Assembly (NCBI RefSeq): GCF_002557795.1
Contig: NZ_CP023777.1
Location: forward strand, 4,845,001-4,909,000
Origin: Chitinophaga caeni
GTDB lineage: Bacteria; Bacteroidota; Bacteroidia; Chitinophagales; Chitinophagaceae
DNA length: 64,000 nt
Direction of reading: 5' to 3'
The translations under genes were made by a program, and so were the position numbers. The notes below the pieces were generated by a model. It was not told the origin of the DNA. It searched no databases and worked only from the letters and a program-made list of their open reading frames with translations. Shown one piece after another: positions 34,056 through 43,061 of this stretch (its first letter is position 1; each line of letters starts with the position of its first letter).

Positions 34056-35170
34056 ACCGTTTTCCGGTAATTTAATACGGCAACCCCGTTCATCAAGATG
34101 GCAAAGCCAAACATGATGAGCAGGTACATCTTTACATCGCCCCAACCGCTGCCCTTTAATAAAACCATCCGTACTACCTTCACGAAATACATCAGGGGAT
34201 TGAACCAGGTAATCTTTTGCGCCCAGGGCGGCATACTTTCTACAGGTGTGAATAAGCCGCTCATCAGGATAAATACGACGAGGAAAAACCAGGAGATAAA
34301 CATGGCTTGCTGCTGGGTATTGGTGAAAGTGGAGATTAATAAACCCATCCCTAACATCACGCATAAATAAACCCCGGCAAATAAGAAAAGTAAGGGGATG
34401 CTTCCCTCCGTCGGCATAGCAAATACAAGTTTTCCGACGATCAACCCAAGGGCTAACTCAAACAGCCCAATTAACCAAAATGGCAATAATTTACCCAGTA
34501 TAAAATGATACTTTTTAATCGGCGTAACATTCAATTGCTCGATGGTACCGATCTCCTTTTCCTTCACGATATTCATACCGGATAAAAATGCGCCGATCAT
34601 CGTAACCAATACTACGATCAATGCCGGCACCATGTAAATCCGGTAATTCATATTTTGATTGTACCAATTTGAATAAGTAATCGAAAAATGTGGCGGTGCA
34701 TCCCTTGGTTCCATCGCGAACCATTCTATTCTCACCCGGTTATTAAACTGCTGTAAAATAGTATTGGAATATCCATTGGCTAACCCCGCCTTCGTTCCGT
34801 TAATCGCATTTACAATTAACAGGATACTCGTTTCATCATCACGGACCAGGTTCCTTTCGAAATTCCTAGGAATTACCATCACTAAATCCGCCTTGTCGGC
34901 AGTAAGTTCCGCGTAAGCCGCCTTGGCATCCTGGCCGTGGTATTGCAATTTAAAATACCCCGAAGCCGTCATCTTGTTGGCTAAACGCATCGAAAAAGGG
35001 CTCCTGTCCTGGTCAACGATGGCAATCCCGAGGTTCTTAATCTCGAAATTCGCGGCGAAGGTGAGCACCAAGAGTTGAATGATGGGCATTACGAAGATGA
35101 TCGGCAACATGGCTTTATTGCGGAAAATCTGGATAAATTCTTTTTGTAATAAAAATCTTAATGTTCTCAT
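34052..35170 (-). CDS. ABC-2 type permease (YbhR-like)
   Basis: 372 residues: one N-terminal membrane helix (about 18-40), a large periplasmic domain to about 170, then five helices. KEKEIGTIEQLNVTPIKKYHFILGKLLPFW (about 203-232) is the ABC-2 coupling-helix signature, and WFNPLMYFVKVVRM is typical near the end. It pairs with the next permease gene (1-base overlap) to form the membrane channel of an efflux pump. It is the last gene of the operon. Confidence 0.9.
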   Translation of the reverse strand: MRTLRFLLQKEFIQIFRNKAMLPIIFVMPIIQLLVLTFAANFEIKNLGIAIVDQDRSPFSMRLANKMTASGYFKLQYHGQDAKAAYAELTADKADLVMVIPRNFERNLVRDDETSILLIVNAINGTKAGLANGYSNTILQQFNNRVRIEWFAMEPRDAPPHFSITYSNWYNQNMNYRIYMVPALIVVLVTMIGAFLSGMNIVKEKEIGTIEQLNVTPIKKYHFILGKLLPFWLIGLFELALGLIVGKLVFAMPTEGSIPLLFLFAGVYLCVMLGMGLLISTFTNTQQQAMFISWFFLVVFILMSGLFTPVESMPPWAQKITWFNPLMYFVKVVRMVLLKGSGWGDVKMYLLIMFGFAILMNGVAVLNYRKTV

Positions 35171-36276
35171 CAGCTCAACCGGGTTTTGAATTTTCGGATA
35201 CTAATCAACAAGAGGAAACAACTCATACCGATTAAAACCGTTGTTGGTAACCATACATCCTTCAAACCTCCTCCTTTTAGCATGATACTTTTAAGAATGA
35301 TGATAAACCATTTTGCCGGGAGGAGGTTTGCCACGATCCTTAATGGCATTGGCATACTTTCTAATGGAAAAACAAAACCCGATAATAACATGGTAGGCAT
35401 CATTAATCCTACCATCGAAACCATCATGGCCGTTTGTTGTGAATCGGTAATACTTGAAATCAGGATGCCGAGTGATAAAGCTACCATCACGAACAAACCA
35501 CATTCTGCCAATAACAAGATCAAGCTGCCTTTAATCGGCATACCAAATATTGTTACACTTAATATCAAGATAATAATCGCGTTTATAAATGACAATACGA
35601 TGTAAGGCACCACTTTTCCCGTAATAATCATCACCGGTTTTATTGGCGATACTAATAGGATTTCCATCGTACCCAACTCCTTCTCCCTCGTGATCGCGAT
35701 ACTCGTCATCATGGCTGAAACCAACATCAGGATCAAGGTCATTACCCCCGGTACGAACATGTACACGCTTTTCAAAGCGGGATTGAATACCATCCTTTGT
35801 TCCGCATGGATGGTCAGCGGCAAATGATCCAAGGGGAACATTTCATCCTGGAAGTCCAACAGTATAGCGCTGGCATAATTCTGCAAAGTAGTGGCAATAT
35901 TAGGATCTGTAGCATCCGTGATAAGTTGCACCGCCGCATTATTTTCATGGTAAAATGTATGGGCGAAATCCGGTGGTATAACGATAGCCATCTTGATTTC
36001 TCCCGCCTCGAAGGCCGGCTGCACCTCGGAAGGACTGGAAATAAGTTGATATACTTGGAAATATTCGGAATGTTCCAATTTTTGGATTAGCTGTTGACTG
36101 TAATAATCCTTAGACTGATCCAAAATAGCGAGTTTTGCTTCATGCACCTCGTTGGTAATGGCGAAGCCGAACAAAATGATCTGCACGATCGGCATGCCGA
36201 ACAAGATTAACAAGGTGCGGGTATCACGGAAAATGTGATAAAACTCTTTTCTAACAAATTGGAAAAATAATTTCAT
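35170..36276 (-). CDS. ABC-2 type permease (YbhS-like)
   Basis: 368 residues with the same architecture: a helix at about 18-40, a periplasmic domain and five C-terminal helices. TREKELGTMEILLVSPIKPVMIITGKVVPY (about 196-225) is the coupling motif. It differs enough from its neighbour to suggest a heterodimer. Between the ATPase genes and the second permease gene, in operon order. Confidence 0.9.
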   Translation of the reverse strand: MKLFFQFVRKEFYHIFRDTRTLLILFGMPIVQIILFGFAITNEVHEAKLAILDQSKDYYSQQLIQKLEHSEYFQVYQLISSPSEVQPAFEAGEIKMAIVIPPDFAHTFYHENNAAVQLITDATDPNIATTLQNYASAILLDFQDEMFPLDHLPLTIHAEQRMVFNPALKSVYMFVPGVMTLILMLVSAMMTSIAITREKELGTMEILLVSPIKPVMIITGKVVPYIVLSFINAIIILILSVTIFGMPIKGSLILLLAECGLFVMVALSLGILISSITDSQQTAMMVSMVGLMMPTMLLSGFVFPLESMPMPLRIVANLLPAKWFIIILKSIMLKGGGLKDVWLPTTVLIGMSCFLLLISIRKFKTRLS

Positions 36277-36357
36277 ATTAGATGCTATAACCAGCTAATT
36301 TTATCCATGTTTAATTATCGGAACCAGCCAAATTTCATCTAGGGATAGCCCCGTCTA

Positions 36358-37083
36358 TTAGCCTCTCGCCAATTTCAGGAATACATCATTCATGCTATTG
36401 ACGGAAAATCGGCTTTTCAGATTGCCAGGGGTATCCAGGGCTTCGATCTTCCCATCCACCATGATTGATACACGGTTACAATACTCCGCTTCATCCATGT
36501 AATGCGTTGTTACAAAAACTGTCACCCCCCGATCGGCAGCTTCATAGATCATATCCCAAAACTGTCTCCTCGTAATCGGATCAACACCACCTGTCGGTTC
36601 ATCGAGGAAAACGATGGAAGGATTATGTATGATGGCGATTGAAAATGATAATTTTTGCTTCCAGCCTAAGGGCAGGGCACTCACCAGGCTCTTAGCCTCC
36701 TGCTGCAATTCGAGTTTCTGCAACAAAGCCTCCGAAGCATCTTTTAAAGCCTGTCTTTTCAATCCATAAATTCCACCGTAAAAGCGTATATTTTCCGTGA
36801 CGGTTAAGTCTTCATACAATGAAAAACGTTGACTCATATAACCGATACTTTGCTTGATTTTCTCCTGTTGAGAAAACACATCGTATCCAGCTACCGTAGC
36901 TTTCCCGCTAGTCGGCTTCAACAAACCGCATAACATCCTCATGGCAGTAGTTTTACCGGCGCCGTTCGCTCCAAGGAAACCGAAGATCTCACCTTTGTAT
37001 ACCTCGAACGTGATGGCATCCGTAGCAGTGAAATCACCGAATTTTTTTGTCAATTTATCCGTTTTGATAGCGTAAGCTTCCAT
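36358..37083 (-). CDS. ABC transporter ATPase (second NBD of a split YbhF-like pair)
   Basis: The ATG at 37083 (MEAYAIKTDKL) gives 241 residues. Walker A is GANGAGKTTAM (about 37-47), the Q-loop region is SQRFSLYEDLTV, and Walker B is VFLDEPTGGVDP followed by the H-loop THYMDEAEYCN. The ABC signature is degenerate: around LVSALPLGWKQKLS the usual LSGG reads ALPLG. It lies 81 bases upstream of the permease genes. In E. coli YbhF both NBDs are one polypeptide; here they are two genes 8 bases apart. Confidence 0.9.
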   Translation of the reverse strand: MEAYAIKTDKLTKKFGDFTATDAITFEVYKGEIFGFLGANGAGKTTAMRMLCGLLKPTSGKATVAGYDVFSQQEKIKQSIGYMSQRFSLYEDLTVTENIRFYGGIYGLKRQALKDASEALLQKLELQQEAKSLVSALPLGWKQKLSFSIAIIHNPSIVFLDEPTGGVDPITRRQFWDMIYEAADRGVTVFVTTHYMDEAEYCNRVSIMVDGKIEALDTPGNLKSRFSVNSMNDVFLKLARG

Positions 37084-37091
37084 GCTGCTTT

Positions 37092-38000
37092 CTATTTTTC
37101 CATGAGATACATAAAACAATCTTCGATACCGGGTTCAATTTTTTGCAAAGTAAAGTCCCCGTTGATACGTTCACTTAAATATTGCTGCACCCCCAGGCTA
37201 TTTGTCTCTCCATCCTTCAACACGAGGTGTAATTGATCCCCGAAGGCGAAGCAGCTAAAAGTACCGGGATAAGACCTGGCCGTTTGTAGCAATGCATGCA
37301 TATGTTCCCCTTTGACACCGTAAATATCTTTTTCGAAATCCGCTACAATATTGGCCGGTGAATTGATTTGCAAAATTTGCCCGGCTTGTATCAAGGCAAC
37401 CCTTTCACATAAATCGGCTTCATCCATATACGGTGTACTTACCATGATGGCGATACCATTATCCCTCAAGCGTTTCAACATTTCCCAAAACTCCTTCCTT
37501 GAAACCGGGTCAACACCGGTTGTAGGTTCATCCAAAAAAAGGATGGAAGGTTCATGCACCAAGGCGCAGCATAGCGCCAACTTCTGTTTCATCCCGCCGG
37601 ATAATTTTCCTGCCGGACGTTTCCGGAACGGTTCCAACTGCACGTAAATATCTTTAATGAGATGATAATTTTTCTCGATGGTCGTGTTAAATATCGTGGC
37701 GAAGAATTGCAGGTTTTCCTCTACTGTTAAATCTTGATACAATGAAAACCGTCCCGGCATATATCCGACCATCTGCCGGATTTTCTTATAATCTTTGACA
37801 ACATCCAGCCCATTAACCGTTGCCGTACCTTGATCGGCCAGCATGAGCGTGGTTAGAATACGGAACAAACTCGTTTTCCCCGCGCCATCGGGACCGATGA
37901 GACCGAATAACTCCCCTTTCTTCACATGGAAGGAAATTTCCTTCAAAGCCTGTATAGCACCGTAATTCTTGCTAATATGTTCTACTACGATCGCATTCAT
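37092..38000 (-). CDS. ABC transporter ATPase (first NBD of a split YbhF-like pair)
   Basis: The ATG at 38000 (MNAIVVEHISKNY) gives 302 residues. Walker A is the unusual GPDGAGKTSLF (about 36-46), typical of the YbhF/YhiH N-terminal domain. The signature KLSGGMKQKLALC, Walker B ILFLDEPTTGVDP and the switch region are intact; STPYMDEADLCE replaces the canonical switch His with Pro. A C-terminal extension of about 70 residues follows the core. It is 10 bases after the HlyD-like gene. Confidence 0.9.
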   Translation of the reverse strand: MNAIVVEHISKNYGAIQALKEISFHVKKGELFGLIGPDGAGKTSLFRILTTLMLADQGTATVNGLDVVKDYKKIRQMVGYMPGRFSLYQDLTVEENLQFFATIFNTTIEKNYHLIKDIYVQLEPFRKRPAGKLSGGMKQKLALCCALVHEPSILFLDEPTTGVDPVSRKEFWEMLKRLRDNGIAIMVSTPYMDEADLCERVALIQAGQILQINSPANIVADFEKDIYGVKGEHMHALLQTARSYPGTFSCFAFGDQLHLVLKDGETNSLGVQQYLSERINGDFTLQKIEPGIEDCFMYLMEK

Positions 38001-38010
38001 AAGAAATCGT

Positions 38011-38907
38011 TTATAACATGAGTTCACCCGGCATGCCGAGCTTGATCTTTCCATCATTCTTCACGGCAATCTTTACCGCGTAAACCAGCTGCGTCCTTTC
38101 TTCTAAAGTTTGAATTACCTTAGGTGTAAATTCCGCTTCGGAGGCCACCCAGGTAATTTTACCGGGATATTCCACGAAAGTGCCGCCCTCCGTACCATCG
38201 ATACGAACTTTCACAGTTTGACCGATCTTAATAGAAGGCAATTGTCTTGCCGATACATACACCCTTAATATCATATTGTTGAGATCGCCTATTTTATAAA
38301 GCGCCTTGCCGTAATTGACCACTTCACCCTGCTCCACGTATTTTACTAAGACGGTTCCCGCGACAGGATTTACGACCAGCGATTGGTTCAATTGATCTTC
38401 GACCTGGGCAATCTGCGCTTCCAATGGTTTTGTTTCCTCCTCAACACCTTCCACTTGTGTCGATAAAGTGGCGGCCATCGAAGCGTATTGTTTTTCTAAT
38501 ACGGCCACCGCGGCATTGATATCATCTAACTGTTTTGCAGTAGCGGCATTGGCATCATACATCTTCTTGATACGTTGTTGTTCTTTCTGTTGTGCAAGTA
38601 TTTGTTGATGGATAACTTCCAGCTGTGGGTTCACTGGAGGCTTTTTACTTCTAACAGCTTTGACGCTTGCCTGCAACTGGGAACGTTTCAGGTATAACTG
38701 GGTAGAATCTATGGCGCCTACAACCGCGTTCGCCGCGATCGAGTCACCTTCTTCCAATTTAAAACTGAGCAATTTGCCCGTAGCTTCGGCGGCAACGATA
38801 ACTTCCGTTGTTTCGAAATTGCCGTAAGCCATTACACCATCTTCTTCATTTTTACATGAAGCGAATAAAGTTGTAATAGCACAGCAAGAAATTAGCAAGC
38901 TTTTCAT
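38011..38907 (-). CDS. HlyD-family periplasmic adaptor lipoprotein
   Basis: 298 residues. A lipobox (LFASC, Cys19) suggests membrane anchoring. A biotinyl-lipoyl half (EATGKLLSFKLEEGDSIAAN, about 40-59), a long coiled-coil hairpin (about 75-170, Gln/Lys/Glu rich) and the returning lipoyl half (NPVAGTVLVKYVEQGEVVNYG) are visible. A beta-barrel domain with RVYVSARQLPSIKIGQTVKVRIDG follows. It links the ABC pump to the TolC-like channel. 3 bases separate it from the TolC gene. Confidence 0.9.
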   Translation of the reverse strand: MKSLLISCCAITTLFASCKNEEDGVMAYGNFETTEVIVAAEATGKLLSFKLEEGDSIAANAVVGAIDSTQLYLKRSQLQASVKAVRSKKPPVNPQLEVIHQQILAQQKEQQRIKKMYDANAATAKQLDDINAAVAVLEKQYASMAATLSTQVEGVEEETKPLEAQIAQVEDQLNQSLVVNPVAGTVLVKYVEQGEVVNYGKALYKIGDLNNMILRVYVSARQLPSIKIGQTVKVRIDGTEGGTFVEYPGKITWVASEAEFTPKVIQTLEERTQLVYAVKIAVKNDGKIKLGMPGELML

Positions 38908-38910
38908 ATA

Positions 38911-40170
38911 CTAATTGCCTTTAATGATTTGATATTGAATATTAGCCAACAACCATTGGATGGCATGGGTTTTATATTGAATCTTTGATTGCGAAGCGGC
39001 ATACAAATCCGCCAGGTAATCGTGTACGGTCACAGCCCCATTATCAAGTTGGGTAGCGCTGACATCCTTCACCTTGTTCCTGAGATCGACAATTCTTTCA
39101 TCTTTATCCATGGCAGCCCTCATCTTTTTCATCTCCGCTTGCTGTTGTAACAATTGCATCCGGGTATTTAGTTCGAACGTTTCCGATCTTTTGGAAAAAG
39201 TCTGTTCCTGCCATTGTAATATCTTCCTTTCATTTTGTTGCTGCTTCCAGTTCCAGATATTCCAGTTCAACTTAATTCCGGCGATGTAAAAGAACCTGAA
39301 CTCATTCTCCAACATATTGAGACCGGGCCTACCATACCCACCTTGTACGAAAGCGCTTAACTTGGGAATATTCTTGGTAGCTACCAATTTATCCTGTGCA
39401 TTCAAAGCTTCAGATTGATACGAATACAGCAGCAATTCCGGCCGCATGATGCCCGGAGCATCCTGTTGTTCAACGGCGGGTGGCATTTCAAGGCGCGTAT
39501 TGCCGTCAATGCTTTTACCGGTAAGAATTGATAGTAATTCCAAGGCTGTTTCTTTACCTGTCAGTGCTTCGAACAATTGTTGTTCCGCTTTTAACCGCTC
39601 TGCCTCCAAAAGATCTACATTACTTTGTAAAACGGCCCCGTTGCTTACGCCAACTTTCAAGCGTTCTATCCTCTGGGAAATATCTTCGATCACCTGCTCC
39701 GCGTTCTCAATATATGCCCCGTGTAAAATAGCGTTGAAAAATACCTGCGCCACCTGCAAACGAAGCTGGTACAGTTCCACTTCCAACTGTTGCCGGGATA
39801 CTTTTTCGTTAGCCCGGTGCAATTCCTGTTGCTGCCTGATCGTGCCGCCATCATAAATCAATTGCTTTACATCCACCGTAGCCTTGTACTGGTCATTTGG
39901 AATGGCCTGGATATCAAAATTTGGAAGTTTGATGGGTATCTGCGTCACATCGGATTGGTAGGTGGCCTGCGCATTTAGGTCAACTTGCGGTAAATAGTTA
40001 CTCTTGGTATTTTTTAACTGGAGTGCTGTCACTTTAGCTATTACCTCTTTTTGTGATAACATAGGATAATGCTCCCTTGCCCAACTTTGACAGGTAGCCA
40101 GGCTAAGGCTGCTATCTTGCGCCATCAACTGTACCGGGAGATATAATAATAAACAAAATAGGTACTTCAT
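38911..40170 (-). CDS. TolC-family outer-membrane channel
   Basis: 419 residues with a signal peptide (MKYLFCLLLYLPVQLMA). The body has TolC-type repeats: LATCQSWAREHYPMLSQKE near the start, SNYLPQVDLNAQATYQS, long Gln/Glu-rich helices (about 105-200 and 300-360), and VQGGYGRPGLNMLENEFRFFYIAGIKLNW for the barrel strands. It is the first structural gene of the efflux operon and lies directly behind an operator-like sequence (40184-40200) and tetR. Confidence 0.9.
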   Translation of the reverse strand: MKYLFCLLLYLPVQLMAQDSSLSLATCQSWAREHYPMLSQKEVIAKVTALQLKNTKSNYLPQVDLNAQATYQSDVTQIPIKLPNFDIQAIPNDQYKATVDVKQLIYDGGTIRQQQELHRANEKVSRQQLEVELYQLRLQVAQVFFNAILHGAYIENAEQVIEDISQRIERLKVGVSNGAVLQSNVDLLEAERLKAEQQLFEALTGKETALELLSILTGKSIDGNTRLEMPPAVEQQDAPGIMRPELLLYSYQSEALNAQDKLVATKNIPKLSAFVQGGYGRPGLNMLENEFRFFYIAGIKLNWNIWNWKQQQNERKILQWQEQTFSKRSETFELNTRMQLLQQQAEMKKMRAAMDKDERIVDLRNKVKDVSATQLDNGAVTVHDYLADLYAASQSKIQYKTHAIQWLLANIQYQIIKGN

Positions 40171-40183
40171 TTTAACCGATTTA

Positions 40184-40200
40184 TTTAACTATTTGGTTAA
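40184..40200. promoter_or_regulatory. TetR operator candidate upstream of the efflux operon
   Basis: TTTAACTATTTGGTTAA, identical over 17 bases to the site before tetR (40841). Half sites TTAAC/GTTAA are inverted around a 6-base spacer. It lies in the 48-base gap between tetR and the TolC gene. Confidence 0.75.
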
Positions 40201-40218
40201 TATAACATCAAAAAAAAC

Positions 40219-40836
40219 TCAGGGTTGTAATGCAGCGGTAATAAATTTCACTACTTCCCGTTTCCGCTCTTGCATCATCAATCTAAATTCCATTTCATTT
40301 TTCCGTAACACGCCTTTGATCATTGGTTTAGCTACGAATGGGAAGATACAGAGCGATACTACGTTTATAAATAATTGTTCCGGGTCAAATTCCTTGATAT
40401 GCCCTTTTTTAATTTCGGCATCAACTTCTTTCAAGAACTGCTTCACATCGGGCATGTTAGCGCTATTGAGAAACCTTTGGGCCACTTTCTCAGGGTCTTG
40501 GCTCATCTCGTGTAGTACGAATATGGGAATAAACGGCTTCTCCATCAATCCCGCGATATATAAATCCACGATTACACTGACCTTATCCAGCAATGAACCC
40601 TTGGTTTTGATCACTTCGTTAATGCGGCCCAATAATTGGTTGATGGCTTCGGTAAAGATGATTTCAAATAATTTATCCTTGCTCCTGAAATAGTAATGCA
40701 ACAGGGCTTTATTAATCCCCGCTTCATCGGCAATCTCTTGCATCCTAGCGCCATTATAGCCGCGTTGGGTGAATACCAACCTCGCAGCATTCAAAATCAA
40801 CTCTTCCGTTTTTGCCTGCTCTAATTTATCAACCAT
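40219..40836 (-). CDS. TetR-family repressor of the efflux operon
   Basis: 205 residues. The N-terminal TetR HTH is clear: ELILNAARLVFTQRGYNGARMQEIADEAGINKALLHYYFRSKDKLFEII (about 11-60, recognition helix around KALLHYYF). The C-terminal ligand domain is not closely recognised, though it resembles the TetR_C family seen in efflux regulators. It heads the operon tetR-tolC-hlyD-NBD-NBD-permease-permease. Matching palindromes in front of it and of tolC suggest autorepression and control of the pump. Confidence 0.92.
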   Translation of the reverse strand: MVDKLEQAKTEELILNAARLVFTQRGYNGARMQEIADEAGINKALLHYYFRSKDKLFEIIFTEAINQLLGRINEVIKTKGSLLDKVSVIVDLYIAGLMEKPFIPIFVLHEMSQDPEKVAQRFLNSANMPDVKQFLKEVDAEIKKGHIKEFDPEQLFINVVSLCIFPFVAKPMIKGVLRKNEMEFRLMMQERKREVVKFITAALQP

Positions 40837-40840
40837 ACGG

Positions 40841-40857
40841 TTTAACTATTTGGTTAA
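40841..40857. promoter_or_regulatory. TetR operator candidate upstream of tetR
   Basis: The same 17-base TTTAACTATTTGGTTAA, placed between the -7 box (40865-40872) and the tetR ATG, where a bound repressor would block initiation. Confidence 0.8.
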
Positions 40858-40864
40858 ATTTATT

Positions 40865-40896
40865 CAAAGGTAAATGAATGGATTAATATCAGCAAA
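40865..40896 (-). promoter_or_regulatory. tetR-efflux operon promoter
   Basis: On the minus strand TTTG (40893-40896), 20 bases, TACCTTTG (40865-40872): a full consensus match. The operator candidate lies immediately downstream. Confidence 0.75.
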
Positions 40897-40963
40897 ATTA
40901 TTTTCTCAATATTATTGATGATTAAAACGAAACGGGTGTATTACCTGCAAGAGAACGCATGAC

Positions 40964-42469
40964 TCACATAAGCGGCGACAACAACCTTGCCAGCGCTTCC
41001 AGGAAACGCTGCCAGCGGCCGCGTTGTACCCAATCATCGTAATGAATCTCCGTGCTATGGAACTGGTCCGACATAAATGCATCGGACAATTGTTGATTAA
41101 GTTGGGTACTGAAGACTAAAGCATTCACTTCAAAATTCAGATCAAAGCTACGTACATCAATATTAGCGGTACCCACGATCGATAAATTATTATCTACCAC
41201 GATCGTCTTAGCATGCACGAAGCCTTCATTGTACCTAAAGATCCGTACACCTGAATACAATAATTCTTCAAAATAAGACTCCGCGGCCTTGTTTACCACT
41301 ACGGAGTCGCTCTTTTGACCGGGAACTAAAAGCCGCACATCCTTCCCTGAAAGGGCCGCTTGGATCATGGCATCGTAAATGGAGTCATTGGGTATAAAAT
41401 AAGGAGTAGTAATTAACACGCTCTTTTCCGCTTGATTGATCGCGGCAAGGTTAGATAACATAATTGTTGACCGTTGGCTATCAGGTCCACTGGCAGCTAC
41501 TTGCACCAAGGCTTCCCCTTCACATTCCGGTGCGTCTGAAAAATACTGGTGGGTAATGGGCAGATCTGTTTCCGCGCAGAAATTCCAATCACTCATGAAA
41601 ATAAACTGCAAGGTATGTACCCCTAACCCGTAAATATATAAATGTGCATCCCTCCAAAACGGCCATTTTTGCTTGGCAGCAGTATCGCGGTATTCCGCGG
41701 TATTAATATAGCGATCACTGACATTAATACCGCCAATAAACCCTTGGTTACCATCTACCACTACTATTTTACGGTGATTCCGGTAGTTTAACCGGTTCGC
41801 TAGAAACCGGACACGGTAAAATGGATACACTTCTACCCCCGCGGCTCTTAGCTCCTTTAATAACTTCCGGTTAAGGTCACTACTGCCGAAGTCATCATAA
41901 ATAAACCGAACTTCTACACCTTCTTTAACTTTATCTTTTAGGATATTAATTACCTGCCGGCCAATTGTATCATCTTCAAAAATGTAATATTCTATATGAA
42001 TATGGTGCTTGGCGCCGTATAATACTTCTAATAATTTTGGAAACTTTTCCTCGCCGTTCAATAATAATTGCACCTCGTTATGCATCGAGATAGGTGTAAG
42101 GATATCTTTAAACAGCATTCTTGCAATGCTGGCTTTATTTCCAACCAACTTGGCATTTTCCAATAAGGCTTCCTTCGACTCTTGGTACAGGTAATCCTGA
42201 ACCCTGCCAGATAACATCACGTTAGATTGCCATTTGCGGGAATAAATCCTGTTAATACGACGGTTAATCCCGACGCTTAAATAAATAAGTATACCAAGGC
42301 CGGGCAAGAAAAACAGCAATAGCAGGTAGGCCATCGCTTTCCCGGTATTAGTTGTTTCCACCAAGGCTTTCAGGGCAACTATAAACGTGAGTAAATAAAT
42401 AATTCCAAGGCCTACACTCTTCCAATGTTCTACGGTAAACTGCCAAATTGTGCTGAAAAATTCCGGCAT
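40964..42469 (-). CDS. cls: cardiolipin synthase
   Basis: 501 residues. Two N-terminal membrane helices (about 18-36 and 47-66) precede the phospholipase D domain. The first HKD motif is NHRKIVVVDGNQGFIGG (His232, Lys234, Asp239). The second is VHAKTIVVDNNLSIVGTAN near residues 414-430, followed by DVRSFDLNFE, the cardiolipin-synthase hallmark. It condenses phosphatidylglycerol molecules (ClsA type) in the inner membrane. Single gene, not part of the efflux operon upstream. Confidence 0.95.
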   Translation of the reverse strand: MPEFFSTIWQFTVEHWKSVGLGIIYLLTFIVALKALVETTNTGKAMAYLLLLFFLPGLGILIYLSVGINRRINRIYSRKWQSNVMLSGRVQDYLYQESKEALLENAKLVGNKASIARMLFKDILTPISMHNEVQLLLNGEEKFPKLLEVLYGAKHHIHIEYYIFEDDTIGRQVINILKDKVKEGVEVRFIYDDFGSSDLNRKLLKELRAAGVEVYPFYRVRFLANRLNYRNHRKIVVVDGNQGFIGGINVSDRYINTAEYRDTAAKQKWPFWRDAHLYIYGLGVHTLQFIFMSDWNFCAETDLPITHQYFSDAPECEGEALVQVAASGPDSQRSTIMLSNLAAINQAEKSVLITTPYFIPNDSIYDAMIQAALSGKDVRLLVPGQKSDSVVVNKAAESYFEELLYSGVRIFRYNEGFVHAKTIVVDNNLSIVGTANIDVRSFDLNFEVNALVFSTQLNQQLSDAFMSDQFHSTEIHYDDWVQRGRWQRFLEALARLLSPLM

Positions 42470-42552
42470 AAGGTCGAATTATGTTCCTATAAATATACGT
42501 ATCTAACAATTAGCAGGCTAAGTAGTTGGCAGGATTTATATAAATAACAAAT

Positions 42553-42582
42553 AAAAAACCCGGCAACAAGAATGTAGCCGGG
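42553..42582 (-). terminator. terminator of the Spy-like gene cluster
   Basis: Minus-strand CCCGGC ... GCCGGG stem (42559-42564 and 42577-42582) with a run of six T residues after it (from the A tract at 42553-42558), 25 bases past the stop at 42608. Confidence 0.8.
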
Positions 42583-42607
42583 AGAATTGGTTTGCTCTGA
42601 ATAAATA

Positions 42608-42997
42608 TTACGATTTGCGTCCACCACCTCCGCGGGGTCTCATACCACCACGGCGTTTACGCATTTCTTCCAGTTTGGCAGTGTACGTTTTGTACTGTTC
42701 TTCAGTCAATACTTCCTTGATTTTAGCTTCCTTCTCATCGTTCATTTTTTTGAAAGTTTCACGATCGGGACGCTCGCCGCTTTCGCGCATTTTATCCATC
42801 GATTTATAGAAATCAGTTTGGATGGCGGTAATCTTGGTATTTTGATCCGCTGTTAAAGAAAGTTCTTTATTCATCCATTCCATGGTCATCTTAACCCTAT
42901 CTTCCACGGAGCGACGTTGTCCCCCGGGACCTTGTTGGGCAAAGGCGGTCATACCCACTAGCAAGCAGGCAAAAACCATTACAAACATCTTTTTCAT
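42608..42997 (-). CDS. Spy/LTxxQ-like periplasmic protein with Arg-Gly tail
   Basis: 129 residues. Signal peptide MKKMFVMVFACLLVGMTAFA. Helical middle part: ELSLTADQNTKITAIQTDFYKSM (LTxxQ-type motif at LTADQ) and VLTEEQYKTYTAKLEEMRKRR (second LTEEQ-like repeat). This resembles Spy/CpxP chaperones. The tail RRGGMRPRGGGGRKS is unusual and basic. It ends the cluster of ECF sigma, small membrane protein and heavy-metal-sensor-like protein. Confidence 0.7.
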   Translation of the reverse strand: MKKMFVMVFACLLVGMTAFAQQGPGGQRRSVEDRVKMTMEWMNKELSLTADQNTKITAIQTDFYKSMDKMRESGERPDRETFKKMNDEKEAKIKEVLTEEQYKTYTAKLEEMRKRRGGMRPRGGGGRKS

Positions 42998-43061
42998 GCT
43001 GTACTAAAGTTTAAGTTTAACGAAAATTGTTGTGTGATGAGTTATAGAGAAAAAAAATTGC

